From the NCBI GenBank assembly GCA_900478215.1, contig LS483478.1, forward strand, positions 2,356,001 through 2,420,000: a stretch of 64,000 nt of DNA, read 5' to 3'. Position 1 is the stretch's first letter; each line of letters opens with the position of its first letter. The notes under the pieces were generated by a model. It searched no databases. It saw nothing but the letters and a program-made list of their open reading frames with translations, and was not told the DNA's origin. A program made the translations under genes and the position numbers. Shown piece after piece: positions 18,245 through 26,804 of the stretch. The DNA is from Salmonella enterica subsp. houtenae serovar Houten. Its GTDB lineage: Bacteria > Pseudomonadota > Gammaproteobacteria > Enterobacterales > Enterobacteriaceae.

Positions 18245-18343
18245 GCCGCCTGCGCCGGGGCGTTTTTGCGCTCCCGGAGCTCCCCGTTTTGCGAACACAA
18301 CAACATTTAAAACTCTTTTTTTGGATGAGCATAGTGAGCTGTT

Positions 18344-20779
18344 ATGAAAATCACCACCCCTGAGGCGTTAATGGCGGCCAGTATCAGCCGACGAAGTCTG
18401 GTGAAAACCTCCGCTATCGGTAGCCTTGCGCTTGCCAGTAGCGCTTTCACCCTTCCGTTCTCCCGCATCGCCCACGCCGCAGCAGGCCTCGCATCTGGCA
18501 ATGTGGCAGAAAAAGCGGTCTGGAGTTCATGTACCGTTAACTGCGGCAGCCGCTGCCTGCTGCGCCTGCACGTAAAAGATGACACCGTATATTGGGTTGA
18601 ATCAGATACCACGGGCAACGATGAATATGGCAACCATCAGGTACGCGCCTGCCTGCGCGGTCGTTCTATTCGTCGCCGGATGAATCATCCCGATCGCCTG
18701 AAATATCCGATGAAACGCGTTGGTAAACGTGGAGAAGGTAAATTCGAGCGTATCAGTTGGGATGAAGCGTTGGATACGATCGGCGATAACCTGAAACGTA
18801 TCCTCAAGGACTACGGCAACGAAGCGGTACACGTGCTCTACGGTACCGGCGTGGACGGCGGCAATATTACAAACTCTAACGTGCCGTACCGCCTGATGAA
18901 CGCCTGCGGCGGCTATCTCAGCCGTTACGGTAGCTACAGCACCGCCCAAATCAGCGCGGCCATGAGCTATATGTTCGGCGGCAACGACGGCAACAGTCCG
19001 GATGATATCGCCAATACAAAACTGGTGGTGATGTTTGGCAATAACCCCGCTGAAACACGTATGAGCGGCGGCGGCGTGACATACTATGTCGAACAGGCGC
19101 GCGAGCGCTGCAACGCCAGGATGATCGTGATTGACCCGCGTTATAACGATACTGCCGCCGGCCGCGAAGACGAGTGGCTGCCGATTCGCCCAGGTACCGA
19201 TGGCGCGCTGGCGGCGGCAATCGGCTGGGTGCTGATTACCGAAGATCTTATTGATAAACCGTTTCTGGATAAATACTGCATCGGCTACGACGAAACCACT
19301 CTGCCCGCCTCGGCCCCGCGTAACGCGCACTATAAAGCCTATATTTTGGGTCAGGGCGAAGACGGTATCGCGAAAACGCCGCAATGGGCCGCGCAGATTA
19401 CCAGTATTCCGGCGGAAAAAATCATTCAACTGGCGCGGGAAATCGGCTCGGCGAAACCGGCTTACATTTGCCAGGGCTGGGGACCACAACGCCACTCTAA
19501 CGGGGAGCAGACCGCACGCGCAATCGCCATGTTGTCTGTACTCACCGGTAACGTCGGCATAAATGGCGGTAATTCCGGCGTGCGCGAAGGCACCTGGGAT
19601 CTGGGCGTCGAATGGTTTTCTATGCTGGAGAACCCGGTAAAAACCCAGATTTCGGTCTTTACCTGGACCGACGCTATCGATCATGGCGCGGAAATGACCG
19701 CCACACGCGACGGCGTGCGGGGAAAAGACAAGCTCGACGTGCCGATCAAATTTTTGTGGTGCTACGCCAGTAATACGCTGATCAATCAGCATGGCGATAT
19801 TGCCCACACCCACAAGGTACTTCAGGACGACAGCAAATGTGAAATGATCGTCGGCATTGAGCACTTTATGACCGCATCGGCAAAATATTGCGACATTCTG
19901 CTGCCTGATTTAATGCCAACCGAGCAGGAAGATCTGATTTCCCACGAATCCGCAGGCAATATGGGCTATGTCATTCTTGGTCAGCCCGCCACCTCGCCGA
20001 AATTTGAAAGAAAGCCCATTTACTGGACGCTCAGTGAAGTGGCTAAACGGCTTGGTCCGGACGTATACCAGACCTTCACAGAAGGCCGCACGCAGCATGA
20101 GTGGGTCAAATACCTGCACGCAAAAACCAAAGCGCGTAACCCGGAAATGCCGGATTACGAAGAGATGAAACAGACAGGGATTTTCAAGAAAAAATGCCCG
20201 GAGGAGCACTACGTCGCTTTCCGCGCCTTCCGCGAAGATCCTGCCGCCAATCCTTTGAAAACGCCGTCCGGTAAAATCGAAATCTATTCCGAGCGTCTGG
20301 CCACTCTCGCCGACACATGGGAGCTGAAAAAAGATGAGATTATCCATCCTTTACCCGCCTATACGCCAGGTTTTGACGGTTGGGACGATCCGCTTCGTCA
20401 GCGCTATCCGCTACAGCTAACCGGCTTCCACTATAAAGCGCGTACCCACTCCAGCTACGGCAATATTGACGTCCTGCAACAGGCATGTCCACAGGAGATC
20501 TGGATCAATCCGATTGATGCCAAAGCGCGCGGCATTCAGCACGGTGACACCGTGCGAGTCTTTAACCAGAACGGGCAGATGCTCATTCCGGCAAAAGTCA
20601 CGCCGCGCATATTGCCTGGCGTCACCGCTATCGGTCAGGGCGCCTGGTTAAATGCCGACATGTTTGGCGACAAAGTCGATCGCGGCGGCTCCATTAACAT
20701 TCTGACGTCGCACCGGCCTTCCCCACTGGCGAAAGGCAATCCGTCACACAGTAATCTTGTTCAGGTTGAAAAGGCGTAA
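18344..20779 (+). CDS. ynfF: YnfF/DmsA2, second Tat-exported molybdopterin oxidoreductase
   Basis: The 811-residue protein is a close paralogue of YnfE along its whole length. It has the Tat motif SRRSLVKTS (residues 15-23), the cluster motif CTVNCGSRC and the probable Mo-ligand serine in YGSYSTAQIS. Differences concentrate in substrate-side loops, for example around YMFGGNDGNS and HFMTASAKYC. The ATG at 18344 lies 99 bases after ynfE; GAGC is the nearest ribosome-site match. As in E. coli, two catalytic subunits appear to share one Fe-S subunit and one anchor. Confidence 0.92.
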   Translation: MKITTPEALMAASISRRSLVKTSAIGSLALASSAFTLPFSRIAHAAAGLASGNVAEKAVWSSCTVNCGSRCLLRLHVKDDTVYWVESDTTGNDEYGNHQVRACLRGRSIRRRMNHPDRLKYPMKRVGKRGEGKFERISWDEALDTIGDNLKRILKDYGNEAVHVLYGTGVDGGNITNSNVPYRLMNACGGYLSRYGSYSTAQISAAMSYMFGGNDGNSPDDIANTKLVVMFGNNPAETRMSGGGVTYYVEQARERCNARMIVIDPRYNDTAAGREDEWLPIRPGTDGALAAAIGWVLITEDLIDKPFLDKYCIGYDETTLPASAPRNAHYKAYILGQGEDGIAKTPQWAAQITSIPAEKIIQLAREIGSAKPAYICQGWGPQRHSNGEQTARAIAMLSVLTGNVGINGGNSGVREGTWDLGVEWFSMLENPVKTQISVFTWTDAIDHGAEMTATRDGVRGKDKLDVPIKFLWCYASNTLINQHGDIAHTHKVLQDDSKCEMIVGIEHFMTASAKYCDILLPDLMPTEQEDLISHESAGNMGYVILGQPATSPKFERKPIYWTLSEVAKRLGPDVYQTFTEGRTQHEWVKYLHAKTKARNPEMPDYEEMKQTGIFKKKCPEEHYVAFRAFREDPAANPLKTPSGKIEIYSERLATLADTWELKKDEIIHPLPAYTPGFDGWDDPLRQRYPLQLTGFHYKARTHSSYGNIDVLQQACPQEIWINPIDAKARGIQHGDTVRVFNQNGQMLIPAKVTPRILPGVTAIGQGAWLNADMFGDKVDRGGSINILTSHRPSPLAKGNPSHSNLVQVEKA

Positions 20780-20789
20780 GGAGTAACCG

Positions 20790-21407
20790 ATGACAACCCA
20801 GTATGGATTTTTTATTGATTCCAGCCGTTGCACCGGTTGCAAAACCTGCGAACTGGCCTGCAAGGACTACAAAGATTTGACCCCGGATGTCAGCTTCCGC
20901 CGCATTTATGAGTATGCAGGCGGTGACTGGCAGGAAGATAACGGCGTCTGGCGCCAGAACGTCTTTGCCTATTATCTCTCCATTTCGTGCAACCACTGTG
21001 AAGACCCGGCCTGTACCAAAGTCTGCCCGAGCGGCGCGATGCACAAGCGCGATGACGGTTTTGTGGTGGTGAACGAAGAGGTCTGTATCGGCTGCCGCTA
21101 CTGCCACATGGCCTGCCCGTACGGCGCGCCGCAGTACAACGCGGCCAAAGGTCATATGACCAAGTGCGATGGCTGTCATGACCGGGTGGCGGAAGGCAAG
21201 AAACCGATTTGCGTGGAATCCTGCCCGCTGCGGGCGCTGGATTTCGGTCCGATAGACGAACTGCGTAAAAAACACGGTGAGCTGGCTGCCGTCGCGCCGC
21301 TGCCGCGCGCGCATTTCACGAAGCCGAATATTGTGATTAAACCCAACGCCAACAGCCGCCCGACCGGGGACACCACCGGTTATCTGGCCAATCCGAAGGA
21401 GGTATAA
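20790..21407 (+). CDS. ynfG: YnfG/DmsB, four-cluster Fe-S electron-transfer subunit
   Basis: The 205 residues contain four [4Fe-4S] binding blocks in DmsB order: CTGCKTCELAC (residue 13 on), CNHCEDPACTKVCP (about 67), CIGCRYCHMACP (about 100) and CDGCHDRV with a later CVESCP. It passes electrons from the membrane anchor to the molybdopterin subunit on the periplasmic side, carried out with it by the Tat pathway. It has no signal of its own. AAGGAG precedes ATG. Confidence 0.93.
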   Translation: MTTQYGFFIDSSRCTGCKTCELACKDYKDLTPDVSFRRIYEYAGGDWQEDNGVWRQNVFAYYLSISCNHCEDPACTKVCPSGAMHKRDDGFVVVNEEVCIGCRYCHMACPYGAPQYNAAKGHMTKCDGCHDRVAEGKKPICVESCPLRALDFGPIDELRKKHGELAAVAPLPRAHFTKPNIVIKPNANSRPTGDTTGYLANPKEV

Positions 21408-21408
21408 G

Positions 21409-22266
21409 ATGGGAAGTGGATGGCATGAATGGCCGTTGATGATCTTCACGGTCTTTGGTCAGTGCGTGGTCGGCGCGTTAATCGTTAGCGGACTGGGCTG
21501 GCTGACGGCAAAAGACGATACCATCGCCCGTCAGCGCATCGTGCGCAGCATGTTTTTTCTGTGGCTGGTGATGGGACTGGGATTCCTCGCGTCGATTATG
21601 CATCTCGGCTCGCCGATGCGCGCGTTTAACTCGCTTAACCGCGTAGGCGCTTCCGCACTGAGTAATGAAATCGCCGCAGGATCGGTGTTCTTTGCCGTAG
21701 GCGGCATCTGGTGGCTGGTGGCGGTACTCGGTAAAATGCCCCCGGCGCTGGGTAAAGTGTGGCTGCTGGTCAGTATGGCGCTCGGCGTAGCCTTCATCTG
21801 GGCAATGACACGCGTTTATCAGATAGATACCGTGCCGACCTGGTATAATGGCTACACCACGCTGACCTTTTTCCTCACGGCACTCCTGTGCGGCCCGGTG
21901 TTTGCGGCGCTACTGCTACGCATCGCGCGCGTCCCAGTTTGCAGCGTGACGTTTGCCAGTATTAGCGGCCTGGCGTTAGTGGTGTGCATGGCGGTCATCG
22001 TACTACAAGGACTTTCCCTCTCAACCATTCACAGTTCCGTGCAACAGGCCAGCCATCTCGTACCGGATTACGGTATGCTACAGGTCTGGCGCATTGTCTT
22101 GCTTGCTGCCGGATTAGGCTGCTGGCTATGTCCGCTGATTCGTCGCCGCGAGCCGCATACCGTTGGCTTGCTGCTCGGTGTCGTGCTGGTGCTGGCGGGC
22201 GAAATTATTGGCCGCGGACTTTTTTATGGCTTGCATATGACCGTAGGTATGGCAGTCGCAGGTTAA
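21409..22266 (+). CDS. ynfH: YnfH/DmsC, membrane anchor subunit
   Basis: The 285-residue protein has about eight hydrophobic helices and belongs to the DmsC family, which oxidises menaquinol and holds the catalytic dimer on the membrane. The motif GSGWHEWPLM at the N-terminus is shared with DmsC. The ATG is one base after the ynfG stop, and its ribosome site GGAGG lies inside the end of ynfG, so the two are translationally linked. Confidence 0.92.
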   Translation: MGSGWHEWPLMIFTVFGQCVVGALIVSGLGWLTAKDDTIARQRIVRSMFFLWLVMGLGFLASIMHLGSPMRAFNSLNRVGASALSNEIAAGSVFFAVGGIWWLVAVLGKMPPALGKVWLLVSMALGVAFIWAMTRVYQIDTVPTWYNGYTTLTFFLTALLCGPVFAALLLRIARVPVCSVTFASISGLALVVCMAVIVLQGLSLSTIHSSVQQASHLVPDYGMLQVWRIVLLAAGLGCWLCPLIRRREPHTVGLLLGVVLVLAGEIIGRGLFYGLHMTVGMAVAG

Positions 22267-22308
22267 TTTATGCGTGCGGGGCGACCCGCACCTTTCGGGA
22301 TTGTTTGA

Positions 22309-22923
22309 ATGACCACTTTTTTACAACGTGATGATTTTGCAGTAACGGCGCGTGTTCTTGGCGCGTTATTTTATTATTCGCCGGAAAGCAGCGAAACCGC
22401 GCCTCTGGTTCAGGCGCTATTAACCGACGACTGGCAGGCGCAGTGGCCGCTTGATGCCGATGCGCTTGCGCCTGTGGCGGCTATGTTTAAGACCCACAGC
22501 GAAGAGTCGTTGCCACAGGCCTGGCAGCGTCTGTTTATCGGCCCTTACGCTCTGCCGTCTCCGCCGTGGGGTTCCGTCTGGCTGGATCGTGAGAGCGTGT
22601 TATTTGGCGATTCTACGTTGGCGCTACGTCAGTGGATGCGCGAAAACGGGATTCAGTTTGAAATGCAGCAAAACGAGCCAGAAGACCATTTTGGGTCGCT
22701 GTTGCTGCTGGCGGCCTGGCTTGCCGAGAATGGCCGTCATCATGAATGCGAACAACTTCTGGCCTGGCATCTGTTTCCGTGGTCGTCCCGCTTTCTGGAC
22801 GTATTTATCGATCATGCCGGGCATCCGTTTTATCAGGCGTTGGGACAACTGGCGCGTCTGACTCTGGCGCAATGGCAAGCTCAACTCATTATTCCCGTCG
22901 CTGTAAAACCGTTATTCCGTTAA
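22309..22923 (+). CDS. dmsD: DmsD, Tat proofreading chaperone
   Basis: The 204-residue all-helical TorD/DmsD-family chaperone binds the twin-arginine leader of DmsA-type subunits, delaying export until the cofactor is inserted. The family motifs YALPSPPWGSVWLD (about residue 80) and EPEDHFG (about residue 123) are present. It is the last gene of the operon, 42 bases after ynfH, and its clients are presumably YnfE, YnfF and possibly DmsA. It is followed by an intrinsic terminator. Confidence 0.93.
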   Translation: MTTFLQRDDFAVTARVLGALFYYSPESSETAPLVQALLTDDWQAQWPLDADALAPVAAMFKTHSEESLPQAWQRLFIGPYALPSPPWGSVWLDRESVLFGDSTLALRQWMRENGIQFEMQQNEPEDHFGSLLLLAAWLAENGRHHECEQLLAWHLFPWSSRFLDVFIDHAGHPFYQALGQLARLTLAQWQAQLIIPVAVKPLFR

Positions 22924-22930
22924 TCCCCAC

Positions 22931-22957
22931 AAAAGGCAGGATTTTACCTGCCTTTTC
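22931..22957 (+). terminator. terminator of the ynfEFGH-dmsD operon
   Basis: AAGGCAGG and CCTGCCTT form the stem around ATTTTA, followed by TTCT. It starts eight bases after the dmsD stop. Confidence 0.7.
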
Positions 22958-23033
22958 TCCCGTTGCGGCCTATTTTTATCTACAAAAAGTGACAACGTCA
23001 CAGCACTAATCTATTTTTAAGATAATTCTTTAT

Positions 23034-23047
23034 CGTGAATGTTCACG
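23034..23047. repeat. CGTGAA-TG-TTCACG palindrome in the osmU leader region
   Basis: This 14-base dyad lies in the roughly 270-base promoter region between dmsD and the osmU genes. A second small dyad, GCGACG / CGTCGC (23179-23196), sits just upstream of the first ribosome site. The osmU genes respond to osmotic stress and RpoS. Whether either dyad binds a regulator is unknown. Confidence 0.35.
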
Positions 23048-23228
23048 CTAAGCCGTATAAGGGCAAAACACAATTGTTAATAGATGTTTAACAGTGTTAA
23101 AAATCACGCTTCGCTGGAATCCTTCCCAACCTGTTGCTATAGCTCAAAGCACCCTGCCGGAACATGGCATAACAACACGCGACGTCTTAACGTCGCCATA
23201 ACACATGCAAACAGGGAGACACACCGCA

Positions 23229-23939
23229 ATGCACACCCTCACCCTAAAACGCGTACTTGGGTTCACTATCGTCATTTTGCTGTTACTGGCGCTGTTTATC
23301 TGGGGAATCGGTCTGGAGACGCTGAAAGCGCGTCAGGTCGATCTGCTGTATCTGGGGCAACGGCATTTGATGCTGGTCTTTACGTCCATGTTTTTTGCTT
23401 TACTGGTCGGTATCCCGAGCGGGATTTTACTCAGCCGTCCTGCGGCAAAAGGATTTGCTGAATATGTCATGCAAATCTTTAATGTTGGTAATACCTTGCC
23501 GCCGCTGGCCGTCCTGGCCTTAGCGATGGTGATTATCGGGATCGGCGATACTCCCGCCATTGTCGCGCTATTTCTGGCTTCCCTTCTGCCTATCGTCCGC
23601 AATACCTATGCGGGTCTCTGTTCCGTTCCCGCCTCACTGATTGAAGCGGCGAACGGGATTGGGATGACAAAGTGGCAGCGGCTTCGCCAGGTAGAGCTAC
23701 CGAATGCGTGGCCAGTGATGCTGTCCGGTATTCGCATCGCGACCGCCATCAATGTCGGCACCGCGCCGCTGGCCTTTCTGATCGGCGCCAGCAGCTACGG
23801 CGAGCTGATTTTCCCGGGGATTTATCTCAACGATTTTCCGACGTTGATTCTCGGCGCAACGGCCACGGCGTTATTCGCGCTGATTCTTGACACTCTGCTT
23901 GCCTGGCTTGGGCGACGCCTTAGCCCTCATACCGCCTGA
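23229..23939 (+). CDS. osmY: OsmU ABC transporter, permease (OsmY of OsmU; YehY type)
   Basis: This 236-residue binding-protein-dependent permease has about six helices. The coupling motif EAANGIGMTKWQRLRQVELP (about residues 145-164) contacts the ATPase. It is one of two permeases of the OsmU glycine-betaine/choline-O-sulfate type osmoprotectant importer of Salmonella. The name osmY here means the OsmU permease, not the unrelated E. coli periplasmic OsmY. ATG at 23229 is ten bases after GGGAG; the upstream ATG at 23205 lacks a ribosome site. Confidence 0.85.
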   Translation: MHTLTLKRVLGFTIVILLLLALFIWGIGLETLKARQVDLLYLGQRHLMLVFTSMFFALLVGIPSGILLSRPAAKGFAEYVMQIFNVGNTLPPLAVLALAMVIIGIGDTPAIVALFLASLLPIVRNTYAGLCSVPASLIEAANGIGMTKWQRLRQVELPNAWPVMLSGIRIATAINVGTAPLAFLIGASSYGELIFPGIYLNDFPTLILGATATALFALILDTLLAWLGRRLSPHTA

Positions 23940-23967
23940 ACGCATAAATAACAATAAGGAGCGTTAA

Positions 23968-24870
23968 ATGGGATTCAGAAAACACCTGCTGGGATGGCTT
24001 GCCGCAACGCTATTGTTCAGTAGCCAGACGCCGGCCGCGCCGCTGGTTCTCGCTACTAAAAGCTTTACCGAGCAGCATATTCTCTCAGCGATAACCGTAC
24101 AGTATTTGCAGAAAAAAGGCTTTCAGGTTCAGCCGCAAACCAATATCGCCGCGGTGATTTCACGTAATGCGATGGTGAATAAACAGATTGATATCACCTG
24201 GGAATACACCGGTACATCGCTGATTATTTTCAACCGTATCGATAAGCGCATGAGTCCACAGGAAACCTACGACACGGTAAAACGCCTGGATGCGAAGCTG
24301 GGTCTGGTGTGGCTCAAACCGGCTGACATGAACAATACTTATGCATTCGCGATGCAGCGCAAACGCGCCGAGGCGGAAAATATCACCACCATCTCGCAAA
24401 TGGTGGCAAAAATCGAACAGGTCCGGCAAAACGATCCTGACCACAACTGGATGCTCGGCCTTGATCTGGAATTTGCCGGGCGCAGCGACGGGATGAAGCC
24501 CCTTCAGCAAGCCTATCAGATGCAGCTCGATCGCCCGCAAATACGACAGATGGACCCAGGACTGGTCTATAACGCCGTCCGGGATGGTCTGGTTGACGCC
24601 GGGCTGGTCTATACCACCGACGGACGGGTGAAAGGGTTTGATCTGAAAGTGCTGGAAGATGATAAAGGCTTCTTTCCAAGTTACGCTGTCACGCCCGTGG
24701 TGCGTAAAAAAGTGCTGGAAGCCAATCCTGGCCTTGATGACGCCTTAAACACCCTTTCCGGCCTGCTCAATAATGATGTGATATCGACCCTAAACGCCCA
24801 GGTCGATATCGATCATCACACGCCGCAACAGGTAGCCCATCAATTTTTGCAGGACAAAGGTCTGCTGTAA
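23968..24870 (+). CDS. osmX: OsmU ABC transporter, periplasmic substrate-binding protein
   Basis: The 300-residue protein has a signal peptide (cleavage near PAA-PL, about residue 24) and an OpuAC/ProX-like type II binding fold. It begins with the ligand-loop segment ATKSFTEQHIL and includes ITWEYTGTS. No lipobox is present, so it is a soluble periplasmic receptor. It binds quaternary-amine osmoprotectants in the reported Salmonella OsmU system. Its ribosome site is AAGGAGCG, and it lies between the two permease genes. Confidence 0.88.
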   Translation: MGFRKHLLGWLAATLLFSSQTPAAPLVLATKSFTEQHILSAITVQYLQKKGFQVQPQTNIAAVISRNAMVNKQIDITWEYTGTSLIIFNRIDKRMSPQETYDTVKRLDAKLGLVWLKPADMNNTYAFAMQRKRAEAENITTISQMVAKIEQVRQNDPDHNWMLGLDLEFAGRSDGMKPLQQAYQMQLDRPQIRQMDPGLVYNAVRDGLVDAGLVYTTDGRVKGFDLKVLEDDKGFFPSYAVTPVVRKKVLEANPGLDDALNTLSGLLNNDVISTLNAQVDIDHHTPQQVAHQFLQDKGLL

Positions 24871-24879
24871 GGAGCGCCT

Positions 24880-25527
24880 ATGGATACGATACATTATATG
24901 CTGGATAACGCAGGCTACCTCGCCAGCCTGACCTTTCAGCATCTCTGGCTGGTCGCGCTGGCCGTCGGTCTGGCGATCATCATCGGCGTACCGTTAGGCG
25001 TTTTGATTGTACGCCACAAATGGTTGGCAACGCCGGTATTGGGCGTCGCCACGCTACTTCTTACCATTCCGTCTATCGCGCTGTTTGGGTTAATGATCCC
25101 GCTCTTTTCGCTGATCGGACATGGTATTGGCGTTTTGCCCGCCGTGACGGCCGTTTTTCTCTACTCTTTACTGCCGATTGTCCGTAATACCCATACTGCG
25201 CTTGATAGTCTGCCGCCCGGTCTGCGTGAAGCGGGACGCGGCATCGGTATGACTTTCTGGCAACGGCTGCGTTGGGTCGAAATCCCAATGGCCCTACCGG
25301 TTATTTTCGGTGGTATCCGCACCGCGGTAGTGATGAATATTGGCGTGATGGCGATTGCCGCAGTCATCGGCGCCGGCGGTCTGGGGCTGCTACTGTTAAA
25401 CGGCATTAGCGGCAGCGATATTCGCATGTTAATTGCCGGCGCGCTGATGATCTGTCTACTGGCGATTGCGCTTGACTGGCTGTTGCATCGTCTGCAAGTC
25501 GTCCTGACACCTAAGGGGATACGATAA
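24880..25527 (+). CDS. osmW: OsmU ABC transporter, second permease
   Basis: The 215-residue permease has about five or six helices and the ATPase-coupling loop EAGRGIGMTFWQRLRWVEIP (about residues 117-136). It is paralogous to the first permease, so the importer probably uses a heterodimeric membrane core. It follows osmX by nine bases and its TAA overlaps the ATG of osmV (ATAATGA), which implies coupled translation. Confidence 0.88.
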   Translation: MDTIHYMLDNAGYLASLTFQHLWLVALAVGLAIIIGVPLGVLIVRHKWLATPVLGVATLLLTIPSIALFGLMIPLFSLIGHGIGVLPAVTAVFLYSLLPIVRNTHTALDSLPPGLREAGRGIGMTFWQRLRWVEIPMALPVIFGGIRTAVVMNIGVMAIAAVIGAGGLGLLLLNGISGSDIRMLIAGALMICLLAIALDWLLHRLQVVLTPKGIR

Positions 25528-26675
25528 TGATAAAACTGGAAAATCTCACCAAACAATTTGTACAGAAAAAGGGTCAGCCGCTAAAAGCCGTCGACAACGT
25601 CAACCTGAACGTGCCGGAAGGCGAAATGTGCGTATTACTCGGCCCCTCCGGCTGCGGCAAAACCACCACGTTAAAGATGATCAACCGGCTGATCGCGCCC
25701 AGCAGCGGTAATATTCTTATCAATGGCGAGAATACCAACGATATGGATACGGTAACGCTACGCCGCAATATTGGGTATGTTATCCAACAGATCGGCCTGT
25801 TTCCTAATATGACGATTGAAGAAAATATTACCGTTGTACCGCGCATGTTGGGTTGGGACAAAGCGCGTTGCAAGCAACGCGCCGAAGAGTTGATGGATAT
25901 GGTAGCGCTGGATGCCAGGAAATTTCTGCATCGCTATCCAAAGGAGATGTCCGGGGGACAGCAACAGCGTATTGGCGTGATCCGCGCTCTGGCCGCCGAT
26001 CCGCCGGTACTGCTGATGGATGAGCCCTTCGGCGCGGTGGACCCAATTAACCGCGAAGTGATCCAGAACCAGTTTCTGGATATGCAGCGTAAGCTAAAGA
26101 AGACCGTGATGCTGGTCAGCCATGATATCGACGAAGCGCTAAAGCTCGGCGACCGTATCGCTGTGTTCCGTCAGGGGCGAATTGTACAGTGCGCCAGTCC
26201 TGATGAACTGTTGGCCAAACCGGCCAACGAGTTTGTCGGGTCGTTTGTCGGCCAGGACAGAACGTTAAAGCGTCTGCTACTGGTCTCCGCGGGCGATGTT
26301 ACCGACCAACAGCCAACCATTACCGCACGGCCTTCCACGCCATTAAGCGAGGCGTTCGGCATTATGGATGAAAACGATATTCGCGCCATTACCGTCATTG
26401 ACAATGACGGTAAGCCGCTGGGATTTGTGAAGCGCCGGGAAGCGCGGAACGCCAGCGGAACCTGCGCCGATATCACCCATCCTTTCCGTATTACGGGCAA
26501 AGCGGAAGATAACCTGCGTATTGTGCTGTCCAGATTGTACGAAAGTAATACCAGTTGGATGCCGATCGTTGATGAAGACGGACGCTATAACGGTGAAATT
26601 TCTCAGGATTACATCGCCGATTATCTCAGTTCAGGCCGCACGCGTCGGGCGCTAAATATTCACGAAAGCAGCTAA
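25527..26675 (+). CDS. osmV: OsmU ABC transporter, ATPase with CBS domains
   Basis: The 382 residues comprise an ABC domain followed by two CBS repeats (about 260-375). The ABC domain has Walker A GPSGCGKTTT near residue 38, signature MSGGQQQR near 142, Walker B VLLMDEPFGAVD and the switch His in LVSHD. CBS repeats in the OpuA family sense ionic strength, consistent with osmotic gating. It is the last gene of the osmU operon, followed by a REP-type dyad. Confidence 0.9.
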   Translation: MIKLENLTKQFVQKKGQPLKAVDNVNLNVPEGEMCVLLGPSGCGKTTTLKMINRLIAPSSGNILINGENTNDMDTVTLRRNIGYVIQQIGLFPNMTIEENITVVPRMLGWDKARCKQRAEELMDMVALDARKFLHRYPKEMSGGQQQRIGVIRALAADPPVLLMDEPFGAVDPINREVIQNQFLDMQRKLKKTVMLVSHDIDEALKLGDRIAVFRQGRIVQCASPDELLAKPANEFVGSFVGQDRTLKRLLLVSAGDVTDQQPTITARPSTPLSEAFGIMDENDIRAITVIDNDGKPLGFVKRREARNASGTCADITHPFRITGKAEDNLRIVLSRLYESNTSWMPIVDEDGRYNGEISQDYIADYLSSGRTRRALNIHESS

Positions 26676-26681
26676 CACGCC

Positions 26682-26706
26682 GCCGGATGGCGTCTCGCCA
26701 TCCGGC
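26682..26706. repeat. REP-type palindrome after osmV
   Basis: GCCGGATGGCG and CGCCATCCGGC are perfect complements around TCT. The sequence is the core of an enterobacterial REP element and may also stabilise or end the osmU transcript. Confidence 0.7.
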
Positions 26707-26804
26707 AATATCATTACCCTACGTTATATCGCACATAGTGCTTTTGCGTCTGACGCCATTTCCCCGCAAAATAGGCTATCCTGAAACTCCCTGTTTACCC
26801 GCTC

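Noticed and set aside
18602..19864. A 420-codon minus-strand ORF opposite ynfF
   Set aside because: It is an antisense shadow of a strongly conserved molybdopterin enzyme gene, with no ribosome site or recognisable domain.
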